DNA of 64,000 nt from Euglena gracilis (GCA_039621445.1 CP154955.1:36869123-36933122), one strand, 5' to 3'. Numbered from the stretch's first letter, positions 10,736 to 22,559 are shown. A program made the numbers and translations. The notes: a model not told the origin generated them from the sequence alone.

Positions 10736-11800
10736 ATTTGTTCCACCACTCCTTTAATATTTTCTGTGACATGCTGAAACTGCAAGGACACCAACTGCTC
10801 CAGGCGCAAACTGAAGCAGCTGTGGTGGCCCCTGCTTCAGCGAGCCGACTTTGCAGGTCGCCAGCCCAACCGTCCAGCCGCTTGATCTCCCGACCAAGAA
10901 CCACTGAGGCAGCGGCATGTGCCTCCGCCTCCTCCCACAACCTCTGGGGCGGGGGTGCGGTGGGTGTCTCCCCTTCGGGCTAAGCCCCTGGGCCATCTGG
11001 TCCTCGTCCTCCGCCATTTCCCCTGCTGGGGGCAGCTCCTGCAGCTGCCACTGGGTGGCTGGGTCTGGTGCATGTCCTTGAGGCCTATCATGCCGGGGAC
11101 CGGCATGCACCAGCGAGCAGTGGTCGGGGCCGGCTGGAAAATGCCCAGACCCGGCATGCCTCTCCGGCGCATGCATCCCCGGCATCCCCAGGGTTTTGCC
11201 AGGGCCCTAGTTCCAGCATAATCGGCTGGGCCTGGATTGCAAATTCTTCGTCGTCTTCTTCTTCTGGTTCTTGCTGTTCTTCTTCCCCCGCATGTGGAAT
11301 TGACACATTACCTGCCTGGTCATGTCATAAACAAACTCCGGCATGACCAGGCTGGGCATGCCGAAGAGCAATCGCAGGCTGCCGCGCAGTTCCAAGCAGG
11401 ACCCAGAAGATTGTTGCTGTTGGGGGTGCAGCTGGGCTGGCCCAGCAATGGCCAGGAGCTGCTGGCCCTAGCCGTCATGGCTGGGGCTGTCATGGCTGTG
11501 GCTTGCTTCGTCGTCGTCCTCCTCATGTTATTCATAATCTGGGAGTAGATCCCCAGGCTCACATAGTGTGAGCCCAGAGGGCTCAAACTCTCCTCCGCGA
11601 CCATGTAAGGGTTGCCCCTCCTGAGGTACCTGTGAAGGGACCCATGGCGGCTCAACCTGCATAGGATTGTTTTTTTTTGAGCCCCCATCGTTGGGATTTT
11701 TCTCCCTGGGATCCCCTTCGTGAAAAAGTGGGGTAGGGGTTGGTGTTGGTGAAGATGAAGATGTGGAAAAATGGGGATATGACATACTTTTGATGTCCAA
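10736..11800 (-). pseudogene. gag-like, acidic/coiled-coil region fused to copy A
   Basis: Minus strand, starting near 11800 with MDIKSMSYPHFSTSSSSPTP. It passes through an acidic stretch (EEEQQEPEEEDDEE, about 11290) and a helical segment at about 10935-10830 (EEAEAHAAASVVLGREIKRL and then QSRLAEAG). It runs directly into the copy A RNase H. The composition (Ser/Pro-rich N-terminus, acidic run, coiled coil) suits a gag-like first ORF, but it does not resemble the first ORFs of copies B, D and E. Several frame changes occur. Alternative: part of an unrelated gene joined by deletion. Confidence 0.35.
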
Positions 11801-12029
11801 TCAATTAAAATTGAATGAATAATCAGTAATTATCAATGACTTGAACTTGTGTGCTTGAACTTGTTTGATTGTTTGTTGATTGGCAAATACAAAAACACAA
11901 TTGAGTGCCAAAGCAAGAAGAGAGGCCTGTGCACAGAAAATGTACAATTGGGGGGGGGCTACAGCTGGGGAGGGTACTTGGTATACTTTGTGCAATTCTT
12001 AATGAAATGCGCCATCCCAAGCGCCCACC

Positions 12030-12878
12030 AAGGGGTGTGCATGCTTGTCCATTTCCCGTCCCCCTGTCTATTTCCCATCTGCTTATGGGGTCTGCCAGGC
12101 ATTCTTTTGAGGGCCCCCAGTTGACGTGGAGGTTCAATTGGTGCTACATGCACCATTTGAAAATGGTCTTAGCATTTTGTTGCATGGGTCCTTTCTGCCG
12201 CCCCCCCCTTTGTCAGGTAATAGTAAATTACCTGATGGCCTACGGAAAAAGAAACTGTTTCCCCAGGTGTACTCAAACTTTTCAAAGTGCTCAATGCTGC
12301 ACTGGGCTCCTTTATATTTATGTGTATAGTGGAGCCCTTTCTCCAAAATTCCTGAACAAGTTCTCCTGTGCGGATGTCCACCCCCCCCCCCCCGGGCATG
12401 GGTGCTGGTGTCTGAGTGTAACTCCCTGGTTGCATTTTGGGGGAAGGGTCTGCCCCCCCCAGGTGCCCAACAGAATTTTTATTTCCCTTAATTGAGCCCT
12501 GATTTCCTAGCAAATCAGTTTTTTTGAGTCCCAGGGGGCTGTGGACTCACCAAAAAAATTGCCAGGGTTTCCGTAAAAGCCCTTAAAAAGGGCAGGGCCA
12601 TTGGGTCGCATCTTATTTGACCCAAAAATACAGAAAAACTGCCTTTTGGACATGTACTGTTTTCTCACAATGTTTACCAGCTCCTTTGTAATGGTTTTGA
12701 CTTTCTGGGGGGGGGGCACCTGTAACTCTCCTTCCTGGAAGCTTAGTTTAAATCACAGGTGGGGTACCACTTGTGTGGGATGCAGGTTGTATTTTTTCAC
12801 ATCGATTTTGAACCCTGAATTCCGCAAATCTCTGACGACTCTGTTCAGGTGTTTTTGTTAAAATGTTTTGGGTGGGAG
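12030..12878 (-). mobile_element. DIRS RT-RNase H fragment A2
   Basis: A second minus-strand fragment covering the RT thumb to the end of RNase H. It shows CEKIQPASHT (about 12800), the start of RNase H with a poly-C frameshift, VDIRTGELVQEFWRKGS, VGHQVIYYYLTKGG and WGPSKECLADPISRWE (about 12060). Because RNase H also occurs in copy A next door, this is a separate copy or a rearranged duplicate. It ends abruptly in RT at about 12878. The third acidic residue of RNase H is altered (VDNQ in copy E, VGHQ here). Confidence 0.75.
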
Positions 12879-13570
12879 TTTCGGCAATTCCAGTCACAAG
12901 CCAACGGGACTTTCGCTCCTCACACATATGTGCGGCAGTTGGTGGAGCGACTTTCCCGTTTGGAGCTGAAAACCTGCTATTGTGACGCGAATATGGTTGT
13001 ATTATCCAATCTGAGCGCGAAAGTGGCGGAGGTAGCACAACGGCAGAATTCCTTGCATTTGCAGTTGCAATCCGACATTAACGGTATTAACTCAGCGCAC
13101 AAAGCTATTCCGCACTTTCCCTCGAGTTCCGGACATTAGCGGTATTCAAACGGCTATTGGGGAACTCCAGACCCGGTATCCGTCGGTGTCTACCAAAGTG
13201 ATGGAAATGCAGTGTCTTCCTGCAGGTTCCAGTTCCCGTTTTTACTGAGAACCCTGATTTGAAAGCGTTTTATGACAAAATGCTCACTGGTAATCAGGAA
13301 ACCTTGCAAGAATTCTGCAACAGCCTATTACAGCTAGAGGAATCGGTGAATCGGAATGCCCGATCCACGCAAGGTGAGATTACCATGTTTGGATGAGCCA
13401 ATTTTAGCGTTGTTGGATAAACCACAACCGGTAATTGTGCCCGTGGGTACCAAAACTGCGTTGTCGGATAACCCCGCACTAGTTGCACCCACCACCACAC
13501 CAACCAAGGTGACACCGCTTTTGCAGATTATGTCAAAGGCTGTAAAAGCTCTAACGGGACAACTCTAATT
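12879..13570 (+). pseudogene. unrecognised decayed coding-like region
   Basis: The plus strand reads like degraded protein: SNLSAKVAEVAQRQNSLHLQ and LQSDINGINSA (12990-13105, heptad-like), then in shifted frames QETLQEFCNSLLQLEESVNR (about 13300) and a Thr/Pro/Val-rich part at 13356-13568. Coiled-coil plus low-complexity composition could fit a structural Gag, but no domain is recognised. Confidence 0.25.
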
Positions 13571-13671
13571 ATTGGATGAGTCTCACGAAAAACTTGTCCT
13601 AAGGTTGCCGCAAATTCCGAAAGGTTTCTGCATTTGATGACTTTTTCCATTACCGCAGGCGTATTCGTGCT

Positions 13672-14687
13672 TTAGAGGAGGAGGTTGACCGTATTTGCGG
13701 CTACCTCCAACTTGTTGCTCCGTTCCATCGCACAACTGCATAACGCGACGTTTCGATTCATGGAAAGTTGCGTGAATGAAATGATGGATGAATGATGAAT
13801 GAATGAAATGGTACAGAGACACAGATCCACCAATTCGCGTTGTTTCAGACGAGGAATCTCGTGCTTGCAACTGTTGTTGCAAATGCAACAACATGGATGA
13901 ACAGGACTCCAGATGTCACGATAAATGCTGTTGTGAGACATGCAAGTGCAGACACTTGTAGTCATTCCGCGTTTCTGCTTCATGCATGCATTCGCTAGTT
14001 TTCCGGAAGTTTTGCGGGAGTTCTTGACACATTTTGCCAAAGGATTCCCGAAAGTTTGCGAGGTCAGTACCCGATCTTTCGAAATTCCGCTCACAGTTTT
14101 TGCCAACTTTCTGCACGTATTTACAGCAGTATTAAAGCTTGGTGAAGACATGTGTCTGGTTGTCCTCAGCAAACTGAAGCACTGTTTTCAGTGCGGTTGC
14201 ACAATCTGCAACACATTGTTGCACATAGGGTGTGATCCCCTGGAAGTCGAGCAACGATATCCTGCACATCCTCAGCAGTGAGGGGCTCCCCAGTGCCCTT
14301 CCCATGGCCATCCGTGGGTTGGGATGTACCAGAGTATTCCGATACCACTAGGCGAGTATCCGGCTGCCAAGGTGGTGCGGGATAGCACCCGAGATCGGGA
14401 GGTGGTGGCAAAGCTCTGTAAGGGCTTGCAGGTGGAAGAACGGGTGGTGGTTGAAAGAAACACGGAGTTTCTAGCCCACCATCACCAGAGAATCCTGATG
14501 GCAGAATCACCACGGGTATCTCCGGTGTGCGCAATTGCGCCGTTGCCGCAGACATAGGCGAACACCCACGTCGTGGCAAGGTGAGTGCGGAAGAGGCCGC
14601 ATTGGTCTCGGAAGCCAATGATGTGGAGGGCTCATCGCCGACCACTGTGAATGATGCCAAATGGTGCAATCTTGACAATTGAACCAA
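13672..14687 (-). pseudogene. unrecognised Pro-rich ORF (minus)
   Basis: The frame 14687-14166 encodes 173 residues: a Ser/Thr-rich start, a Pro-rich middle (FFQPPPVLPPASP, ALPPPPDLG), then EDVQDIVARLPGDH and a Cys cluster (ATMCCRLCNRTE). Beyond its stop, weak coding-like sequence continues to 13672 with TAFIVTSGVLFMLLHLQQ, a hydrophobic stretch. Function unknown; a decayed gag-like ORF is possible. Confidence 0.25.
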
Positions 14688-15001
14688 TTGTGCCTCATCG
14701 GCGTGGGAACTGGAAGCGCTTTCACATAAAAGCTTCCAATCCCCAGACTCTTGTTCAATGTATTGGAATGATGCCTGTAGTTAGGCATAATTGAACGAAG
14801 TGTTGGGGCCTGTGCTTTGCATCTTTCTGATGGCAAAAGCAACAAAAACCCACCAAAAAAGCAGTTGTGCTGGCACCAGAGGGCTGTGACGGATAATATC
14901 GTACAGTGCCTTCCGGAGCCTGCTCGTCTGCTTAGACGTTGACTAAGAGCCAGGAGCTGACGCTGCAACCGTGCAATAACAGTGCATGGGCTCTCCGCTG
15001 C

Positions 15002-15109
15002 CAGTCCGCGTAGGATGGAACCAATCTGCTACCAAGTGTAATGCTTGATAACCTTTATTTCTGTATGTGAAGTCTGCGTAGGATTGTAACCTAGTCTGCT
15101 GCGAAGTGT
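15002..15109. repeat. two-unit direct repeat next to the inverted-repeat element
   Basis: About 40 bp at 15002 (AGTCCGCGTAGGATGGAACC) is repeated imperfectly at 15071 (AGTCTGCGTAGGATTGTAAC). Both units end in AAGTGTAA, which leads straight into the element starting at 15107. Confidence 0.55.
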
Positions 15110-15525
15110 AAACCCCCCCCCAAATATAAAACCCCCCGGTTTTATAGTTGGGCGGAAATTTCAAGACCCCGAGGGGTGGTTTTATATTTGGGGGAGGGTT
15201 TATATTCGGTCGGAAAAATCAACTTCCCGGTGGGCTCCAGTAGTCACTTTTTTTGGTCAAAATAACAAATACGCCCACCCTTGGGGTTCCAAAACTTCAT
15301 TTTTTGGGCGAAGGAGCCATTTTCACATGTTTTTGGTAAAAATTGTTCCCAAATCTGCCAAAAATGACAATTTTGGGAGATATTTTGTCGAAAATTTTTC
15401 CTTCCGGCGCTTCGCGCCGGAGGGGGGGGGTTTATGTTTGGGCGGGATTTCAAGGTCCTCGGGGGGGGTTTTATAATTGGGGGGGTTTTGTATTTGGGGG
15501 GGTTTATATTTGGGGGGGGTTTACA
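15107..15525. mobile_element. 419-bp inverted-repeat (MITE/foldback-like) element
   Basis: Starts TGTAAACCCCCCCCCAAATA and ends with the inverse, GGGGGGGGTTTACA. Inside both ends, blocks of ACCCCCC-AAATATAA and their complement recur. Between the arms, direct copies of GGCGG..ATTTCAAG are seen at 15153 and 15443, plus a GC hairpin CCGGCGCTTCGCGCCGG at 15405-15421. There is no coding capacity. I see no convincing target-site duplication. Confidence 0.55.
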
Positions 15526-16525
15526 TCTTATTCCCAATTCCCTTTCCCAACTCCCAAAAGCCTTCACTTTCGCCTTGTCGCACCTACTTGGGAACTAAAA
15601 ATGAGCGTAACAGGAAATACCTTTTGATCCTTCCCCGCACGGCAGGAAGCAAAGCACAGGGAAGCAAATAAAAGGAAAAGAGAGTTTGGGGTTTAGAAAA
15701 TAGTATAAAGAAGAATACCACCTGTGGAGAGAGTAAGGGGGTTGAGAAGATCCTAATAGGATCTGCTCTCCTGCCTGCTTCCTCATCAGGAGGGCAGAGA
15801 GCGTACGCCTGGTACACACTGCCCCCATTTTGTCCTTCATCATCGACCCGAGGATAGCGGTGCCCTCTCGGGATGCCCTGCGACCCGGCTGGCTGCATTC
15901 ATAATCCCACGTGATTCACCACCCCCTGGATCGTCACGCCCTTCAGGATCCGAATCTTGATGTGAAACACGTCCCCTCCCCACCCAGGGGGCTCAGCTGG
16001 ACGGCCGAAGGGCTGGGCGAGGGGTGTCCCCGAACCACCGCCCCCCCCCAACGGGTAAGCTCCTTGCCCGGGTAGTTTCACCTCAAATCCCAGAAGGATG
16101 AGGCTTAGCAAACACAAAACGCCTACTCCAGGTTGCAGGTGAAGGGCCCGCCACAGGCTCCAACTCCGGCAAATGGACAGAATCAAGCAACCGGCTAAGT
16201 CGTGTCAAACCTTTCCGAACCACCCACAGGCACCAACTCACCATTCATCTCTGGGCTCGCAGTTGCCACCAACTCCATGCCAGGAAATGAGTCTCCTTCA
16301 GGGGCAGCTGATTCTTCCAGCATGGGCTCTCGGGTTGGTTCGGAGATACGGGCCTCAGGGCCCCTCCTCGTCTGGGGATGCGGTTCGGACCGAACGCGTG
16401 ATCACATGCACATACGCTGACGAAGGATGGACGTCTTGTCCAGGGCCAATCACCACAAAAAAGCCAAGACTGCCCTCCTCCCGGATAGACCAAACCCACC
16501 AAGTCTTGTGCAATCATTTTTTTCT

Positions 16526-17350
16526 TCACCTCGTCATGGGCTGTTTCCCTACCACACCATCCCGCCTGGATGTGGATGTGTAGGCATACCGGGACAATGC
16601 ATCAGACACCTCGTTTGGCGGTCCTGGCGTATACACCGTGTCAAAGTCCAACCGGGGCAGGGCCAGGGACATGCCAACGTGCCCTCCGACCCCTCTGCCC
16701 GTGACTGACTCTGTTACGTGACTTAAATATGCTGTGACGATGATCAGTGACCACAATCACGGGCTGGAAACAAATTTGGCCTGCCCATTGTCGTAGGGTG
16801 GCAATGATTGCCTGCGTTTGTTTTTCGCGCGGCGTCCAATTCAGTTCACTTCCGGTCAACTTGCGCGAACAGAAACTCACAGGCACCAGCCGAGTCTTTC
16901 TGATGTCAATGTGGGCCGTGCGATACTCATCTGGACGTACCTGTTCCAGGACCGTACGAATGGCGAAATCACTGACTTTACACCGCACGACAAAAGTTCT
17001 GTCCGGGTTGAGTTCGTCTAGCTCGAGCTCCCTTGCCAAATTCCGTCTCACACTCTTGAAAGCCTGTATTTCTGATGGTGCCCACTCAATCTGAACCTGT
17101 TACCGCTGCTTTCCTTCCCTACGCTCGACTTTGAGCTTTTCCACGAGGAGGGCTGTGCATTCCGTGTAGTGATCCACTTATGATCTGAAATTATTACACA
17201 GACCAAAGGAACCCACGCATATCCGTGATCTTGCCACTCTTGGATGGGTAACAACTTTCACGGATCCGGCCTTCGGGACTCCTCACGGAGGATATGCCGA
17301 CAACGTTTCACCTGTCCAATAAAAATGTGACTTTCGGGTTGCATACCAAG
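16526..17350 (-). pseudogene. gypsy RT thumb/RNase H relic
   Basis: On the minus strand around 17250-17060 the sequence reads like the RT C-terminus: FGLCNNFRS, HYTECTALLVEKLK, IEWAPSEIQAFKSVRRNLA. The frame 17051-16641 continues into RNase H: FVVRCKVSDFAIRTVLEQ (first catalytic block with Asp), VPVSFCSRKLTGSELNWTP (the E block), VIVVTDHRHS (TDH block). An overlapping frame gives VYTPGPPNEVSDALSRYAY at about 16640-16580 (last Asp block). These are canonical Ty3/gypsy features but with frameshifts. It is a third gypsy element, distinct in sequence from the one at 1-4 kb. Confidence 0.75.
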
Positions 17351-18150
17351 TTGTTTTGATGGAGCGTCTCCAGACCTGCCGGACCTCTCGGGCGTGGTAC
17401 CACATGTGTTTCCTTACCGTATCCCCGGTGGACCCCTCAGTTGTAAGGGTCGGCAACCTCCAAGTCTTGAAGGACCCACTCCATCAAGAGTTGAGACTGT
17501 GCCCCTGCATTTTCAAGCCCACGACTTGAATTTTCCGTCGCACTGTCACACGGCGTGCCAACGTGCAGGTGATGTGCCGGTGTTTCTGCTTCATGGTCAT
17601 TTTGTGGTATCAATCTGTGAGATCGAGAGCCGACCATATCTTTTATGTGCCTTGCCGCTCCAAAATGGCACCTATCAGGGACAAAGTAATGCCGTCCTTC
17701 AATGTGGCTATATTCTGTGGTCTCAGATCCTAAAACAAGGGTACTCACCAGGTCGTTTCTTGGTTACAAGGAATGAGGGGGTATTCCACGCCCCCGGTCC
17801 GTTCTGCAGTGTTTTGCCCCTCAACTGACAAATTCTTGACACACAGAGGAAACTCACCGATTTCACCTCCTTTTTCTGTGCACGGATGAAAAAATCCTTG
17901 TCCACCCATTCCGGCATATGCCGTAAAAGGTGCCTTCGAACCGAGCGACCTTTTGGAAGGAGCTGAGATCGAGTGACTTAAAAAGCAGTTTTTTTTGCGG
18001 GGCTTGTAGGAACTTCTCTGTCGGGTGTTTTCCCAGTGGACCCCCCCATTCGACGGCCGTTTGGAAAAGCTTAAATTTGGCTGAAATCAGATTCCCGACC
18101 GGTGAGTGCGAAACCATTCAGTTTGGCGTGGGAGCGATGTAAGGGATATG
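17351..18150 (-). pseudogene. probable upstream RT part of the same gypsy relic
   Basis: Minus-strand frames here (for example 17748-17437) are open but not clearly RT. Blocks such as KQKHRHITCTLARRVTVR and TWYATRKSHFYW lie where the RT palm should be. No YxDD box was found. The region ends at about 18150, where DIRS copy B is truncated. Confidence 0.3.
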
Positions 18151-19230
18151 CGAAATTGGTTGATGATGGTGTGAAAAGTGGACAGTTCATATAAACAGAG
18201 TGTTTGTGAGCAAAAAAAAAGCTGTGTACGCAATGTACAAGATACCAGTGGGCACAGGGGCCTTTGCCATCCCCAGGAGGGTTGGGAGGGCGCCCTAAAG
18301 TGCACTAAACGTCTCCAAATGTTGGTTTCAGAGCCTCTTGTAAGGGGTCAACAGGGTGTGGAATCTCAGCCCACCAAACTTATGAATCAAAACATAGCAC
18401 TGTATGCATTACGGGCTTGGGCCTTGGAAATTTGGAATAAACATATTAAAGCGTCAGCCACCTGGTCTGCGGTGGCCTCAGGGTGAGGTACCTTTTTTCT
18501 CCAAATTAACCCACAGAAGTGAAAAGGCACTTTTATAAAGCCTTAAGCTTGGATTTCACACCAGGAAATCGCTCACCAGTACATCGTTAATGGTTTCAAT
18601 TTGTGCTTGTCTCCACTCCAAAATATTCCTGAGCAAATGATACAGAGTAGGGGCCACCTTGGGGGTGGCATTTTTTTCACCCCTGCAGTTGGTGAACATA
18701 CCCTTGTAGGGGGTGATTTTCAGGCACGGGGCCCCTGGAACTTTCATCTTTATTAGCTGGGGCAACCGTGTGGCTGAATCCCAGTAGGGGGTGACCGTCA
18801 AAAATTTGGTCTGGGGAAACGTATGTAACCTGGGTAGAAGTTGTTGAATGACTGACCAAGGGGGGTTTGCATAAATATCCCCCACGTTGTCCAATGGACA
18901 TTGTAATGCATCCACTGCGGTGGCCTCCCAGTGGGGCAACGTGGCAACAAATGTGGGCAGATTTTTTGTTGCCTGGGGAGGCAAATAAATCCGTTTCCAA
19001 GTGTATGAAATTGGTGAACTACCGCCTTAACAATCGAAAAAGTTGGGGGTCTAAGGAGTAATTACCCCTTTCCATTTCCCATCTACTTGTGGGGTCTGCC
19101 AGGCAGTTTTGTGAAGGCACCCAGTTGATTTGCAGGTATACTTGGTGCTCTATGCACCATTTGAAAATGGTCTTAGGATTGTGTTGAAGGGGTCCCTTCT
19201 GCCACCCCTTTTGTCGGGTAATAAAAAATT

Positions 19231-20490
19231 TTATTTTAATTCCTGGTTGTCCACTGACAGGAAACTTTTCCCCCAGGTTTGCTTAAACCTTTCACAGTGT
19301 TTATTGCTGCACTGAACTTTTTTCCATTTATGTGTAAAATGGAGTCTGCTGTCCAAAATTCCTGCAGAATGTATCCTGTGTGGACGTCCAGCCCCCCCCC
19401 CCAAGGCATGAGTGCTTCTGTCTGATTGGAACTCTCTGGTTGCGTTTTGGGGGAAGAGTCTGCCCCGACAGGTGTCCAGCAGAATTTTGATTTCCATTAA
19501 TTGGGCTTTGATTTCTTGGGGAATGGTGTGTTTTGAGGGGGCGGTGTAATTTTCCACCCAGGGGGCGGTGGAAGTTTCCACTTTAATTTTTGTCAGGGAA
19601 TCTATAAAGGCCCTTAAAAAGGGAAGGGCTATTAGTTTGGATCTTATCTGGCCCAAAATGACAGCCAGTTCCCTTTTTGACATGGAAAGTTTTTTTTCAC
19701 AATTTTGCCCAGCTCCTTTTTTATGGTGTTGACTTTTCGGGCTGGTACCTGCAATTTTCCGTCCTGGAAATTTAGTTGAAAACCCAGATAATTCACTATC
19801 TGGGTGGGCTGCAGGGTGTACTTTTTCATGTTTTATTTTGGATAACCAGTTTTTATTAAAACCCTGACCACAGAGTTGAGATGATTTCACAAAATGTTTT
19901 GGGTTTGGGCCAGCAGTAAAATGTCGTCCGGGTAAAAAAACCTGTATGCCCCTTTTTCTCCAGAGTTTGTCGAGTGTTTTCATCACACTCATGAAAATGT
20001 GTGGCATTATGTTTAACCCAAAGCAGCCCGCTTGTAATTCCCACGCCTGCCCCCCACCTGATGCCCTAAAAAAGGCCGTAAAGCCTGGCTCACTGGGATG
20101 TGGAAATAGGCATCTTTTAAATCTATTTTGGCTGCCCAGTGGCATATCTCCAAAACAGGAGAAATGTGTTGGATGTGATCCAGCTTGAAAGGTTTTACTT
20201 GAAACTGCTGATTTTTTTCTCTGCAGTCGCTGATCATTCTCCATTTTGTAGTTCCCCCCTTCTGGCTTTTAAATTAGAAACCCTGGGATCAAATGCTGGG
20301 TTTCTGAATCCCAAACTCGTTTTATTGACGCAGTTTTTTTGTAATCCAGTATAGTTGTTTCTGCCTGATTCAGGTTCAAGTGGGCTCTGGGCTTTGGGAG
20401 TGTGGACAATTTTTGGGGATTTATCCAGGGGGGATGAATTCCACTTTTGATCGACTGACAGGTTGCTGGGTGGGGGGCATGTTTTGACCA
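19231..20490 (-). pseudogene. DIRS RT-RNase H, copy B
   Basis: Blocks in minus-strand order include ISDCREKNQQFQVKPFKLDH, ICHWAAKIDLKDAYFHIPVS (first catalytic Asp), FGLNIMPHIFMSVMKTLDK, a YPDD box (YLDD in copy E) near 19920, MSKRELAVILGQIR and RNase H FQSDRSTHALGGG. Reading needs several frame changes, notably at T/A and C/G runs. RNase H ends near a changed IYYYL motif (SVDNQELK). Confidence 0.75.
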
Positions 20491-21608
20491 CCATTTTAGG
20501 CTTTTCTGAAGCCTATGGTGCAGGGGTGTGTCTGCCCATTTTTCCTCCGTGGAAGTTATCTCCCCAATCAGGTGTTTTTCTGGGGGTTGGGTGGGGGGTT
20601 TTGGACATTGCACCTTTGGTTCCCCCAGGGATTGGGCATTCTGCAAGGATTGCATGCTCTTCTCACAGGCTCTTTGATCTTCCACTTTGTCTCTGGTGTT
20701 TTCATTTGACATAACATAGGGGCCCCTTTTTGGATATCCCCATTGTTTTGCCTTGCCACTGCAATGTACATTGAAAAATGATTGTAAGAGGGGTTTACCC
20801 CCTTGTCCTCCGCTTCCCTGTGGGGGCGTCCTCCTGGGGTTGCTGCAGTTGATTTGTATAACGTTTGCACCTTAGCTTCTGGGGGGCCATTTCTGGACCT
20901 CCCCTTTGGCCCTTATGGCCTTGTTGACGCATTTGGCCTCACTGGCCTGATAAATTCTGGCGTCAATGGCCCTGCACTTGTTGGCCTCCATGGCCGTGAA
21001 AATGAAATTGAACAAAATTCTGGTCCATATAGCCTTGGTCTCCCCTCCATGGGGCTGCCCTTGACCTTGGTCTCCAGCTCCACTGGAAATGTGTGGGGGC
21101 TGCTGTCCCCCCGTTCTTCCCCTTGGGGGGGGGGGTTGTTGTGTTGCAAAAATCAGGGGAATTTGACAGACCTTTTCTTCTCCTTCCTGTCGGGAGTTGC
21201 TTGTAGAATTGGCCTCCATGGCCACCACCTTGTCCTTGATTCCATCTTCCCTACTTTTGCCACGGTAATCATTTGGGTTTCTTTTGTCCCATCTGGCTTG
21301 GCTTTTGGACCCCAATGCCCAGGTGTTTCTGCCCGTCTTGGGCTGGGGGTGTGTGCCTCCTTCTGGTATTTCTGACAACTGTGGTCCACATTCCGTGGCC
21401 GTCACCGGGTCACTGGGAATTTTTTGATGAAAGCATCTGGGGGGGAAGGGACGTCCATGGCTCGCCGCGTTTTGTCCGTACCTCCAGGACCCCCAGCTGC
21501 TGCGGCTTCTGCTGCTCCAGGTAATTCACGTCGAGTGTTTGATTCCAATTTCTTCTCCACTGCATTGTTCATTGAAGTCAGATTTGAAATTGATAATTGG
21601 CTTGTCAA
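20270..21608 (-). pseudogene. DIRS gag-like region, copy B
   Basis: The minus frame from 21608 begins MTSQLSISNLTS and contains AAEAAAAGGPGG, resembling GAAEAAAAGQP near the start of copy E. Around 21385 one frame reads DGHGMWTTVVR, the equivalent of DGHGPWQTVVRRPRK in copy E, a basic motif that may bind nucleic acid. The following Gly/Gln/Lys-rich part is spread over frames. Role as Gag is inferred from position. Confidence 0.45.
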
Positions 21609-21729
21609 TTAACACTCTTCAGGTTCGTGTTTTTCTGGATATTCTTATTCTGTTGACTGATCGTCTTGGTTCTTCTTCGTTCGGAACTCTGTTCCTTGCT
21701 TCTGGCTTTCGAAGGACAAATTGAGAATC

Positions 21730-21851
21730 TGCCAACTCCGGTGAAAAAAGGCACTAAGCAGGGACTCCTAACCCAGCGTTACGAATAATCACACAACACC
21801 GCCGGCGAGCAAGGCATGGCCTCAAGGGCAAAGTGCGGAACCCGAGGCGTC
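21730..21851 (-). repeat. left terminal repeat and outer end of DIRS copy B
   Basis: GCCAACTCCGG to AGGCATGGCCTC (21730-21822) is the inverted terminal repeat shared with D and E. The outer extension ends CCCGAGGCGTC at 21851. Confidence 0.75.
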
Positions 21852-22005
21852 GGCGTCTCCCCAAGGAATCGTCCACACAAGCCACCTCATGCAAAGTTGA
21901 AGTGCTAAAAGGGGCACGCCTAACTTACTCAAAAACCTTCATACCCAGAAAACCAGCAAACGGTTCATTCCTCACCTCTCGGTCTGCCTCGGGGGAATGC
22001 GAAGT
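21852..22005 (+). mobile_element. relic of a C-family DIRS right terminus (plus orientation)
   Basis: CTAACTTACTCAAAAACCTTC through CCAGCAAACG and TCTCGGTCTGCCTCGGGGG matches, in inverted orientation, the right end of copy C (for example TCGGTCTGCCTCGG and its GTTTTTGGTTAAGTTAGGCC). Copy B appears to have inserted into or beside this older element, of which only the end survives. Confidence 0.55.
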
Positions 22006-22307
22006 TTTCGGGGAGGGTCGAGGGGTTTCAAGGCCGGAAATCCGAAACCCCGCAACTGGGTAATGTATGGGGGGACCAACTACCTCCTGGCGTGAAGCGC
22101 TGATTTTTTTTGTGGCTTAAAGGCCCCAAAAATATTCATTTTGAGTCTTTTTCTCTTTCCCCCAAAAAGAGACCCAGAAATGTTTTTGGTTCTGGGCGAG
22201 GTTGACATAAAATTTAAGGTTCGAGTTTCTTTTAAACTAAAAAGCACAACAAATTTATGGGACCCTTACATTTGTGGGACCCCTCCCTCCCAAGGGGCGT
22301 GACACAA
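22006..22307. repeat. dispersed repeat R1, left part
   Basis: About 300 bp starting TTTTCGGGGAGGGTC and including GTTTCTTTTAAACTAAAA and ATTTATGG. It matches 38304-38590. It is cut at CACAA (22307) by DIRS copy C; its continuation is at 36735. Confidence 0.8.
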
Positions 22308-22373
22308 TTGCTCCCCCGAGGCAGACCGAGAAGGGAGGAAGGGACACAGAGGGCGAAGCACAAACACCAAGTG

Positions 22374-22470
22374 AGGTCATGACTTGTTTGCCAGCTGTTT
22401 GAATGTGAATGTTTTTGGTTAAGTTAGGCCTTTCTCCTTTAGTCTCTGCGATTTTGCCGGAGTTTGCTGG
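22374..22470 (-). repeat. right inverted terminal repeat of copy C
   Basis: GAGGTCATGACTTGTTTGCC to TTTTGCCGGAGTTTGC. It is related to, but clearly diverged from, the repeats of D and E, and it pairs with the split left repeat at 36656-36704 and 32070 downward. Confidence 0.7.
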
Positions 22471-22559
22471 CTTGTCCTTCCGGCGCGGACGATTACTAGG
22501 AGGAGACCCCTTCCTGGAGCCCCCCCCGGAAGATCGTTTTTTTTCTGGGACGGTAGGGT

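Larger units (their letters stand above)
18151..21851 (-). mobile_element. DIRS-like retrotransposon copy B (right end missing)
   Basis: Minus-strand copy with left terminus at 21851, left terminal repeat 21730-21822, gag-like region (about 21610-20270), RT (about 20490-19700), RNase H (about 19500-19230), NPPW-type domain (about 19010-18700) and the beginning of the recombinase. At about 18150 the recombinase stops soon after LRTQLFFCSQTLCLYE, and the internal complementary region and right terminal repeat are absent. The catalytic Arg after LCLY is lost as well. All frames are broken. Confidence 0.85.
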
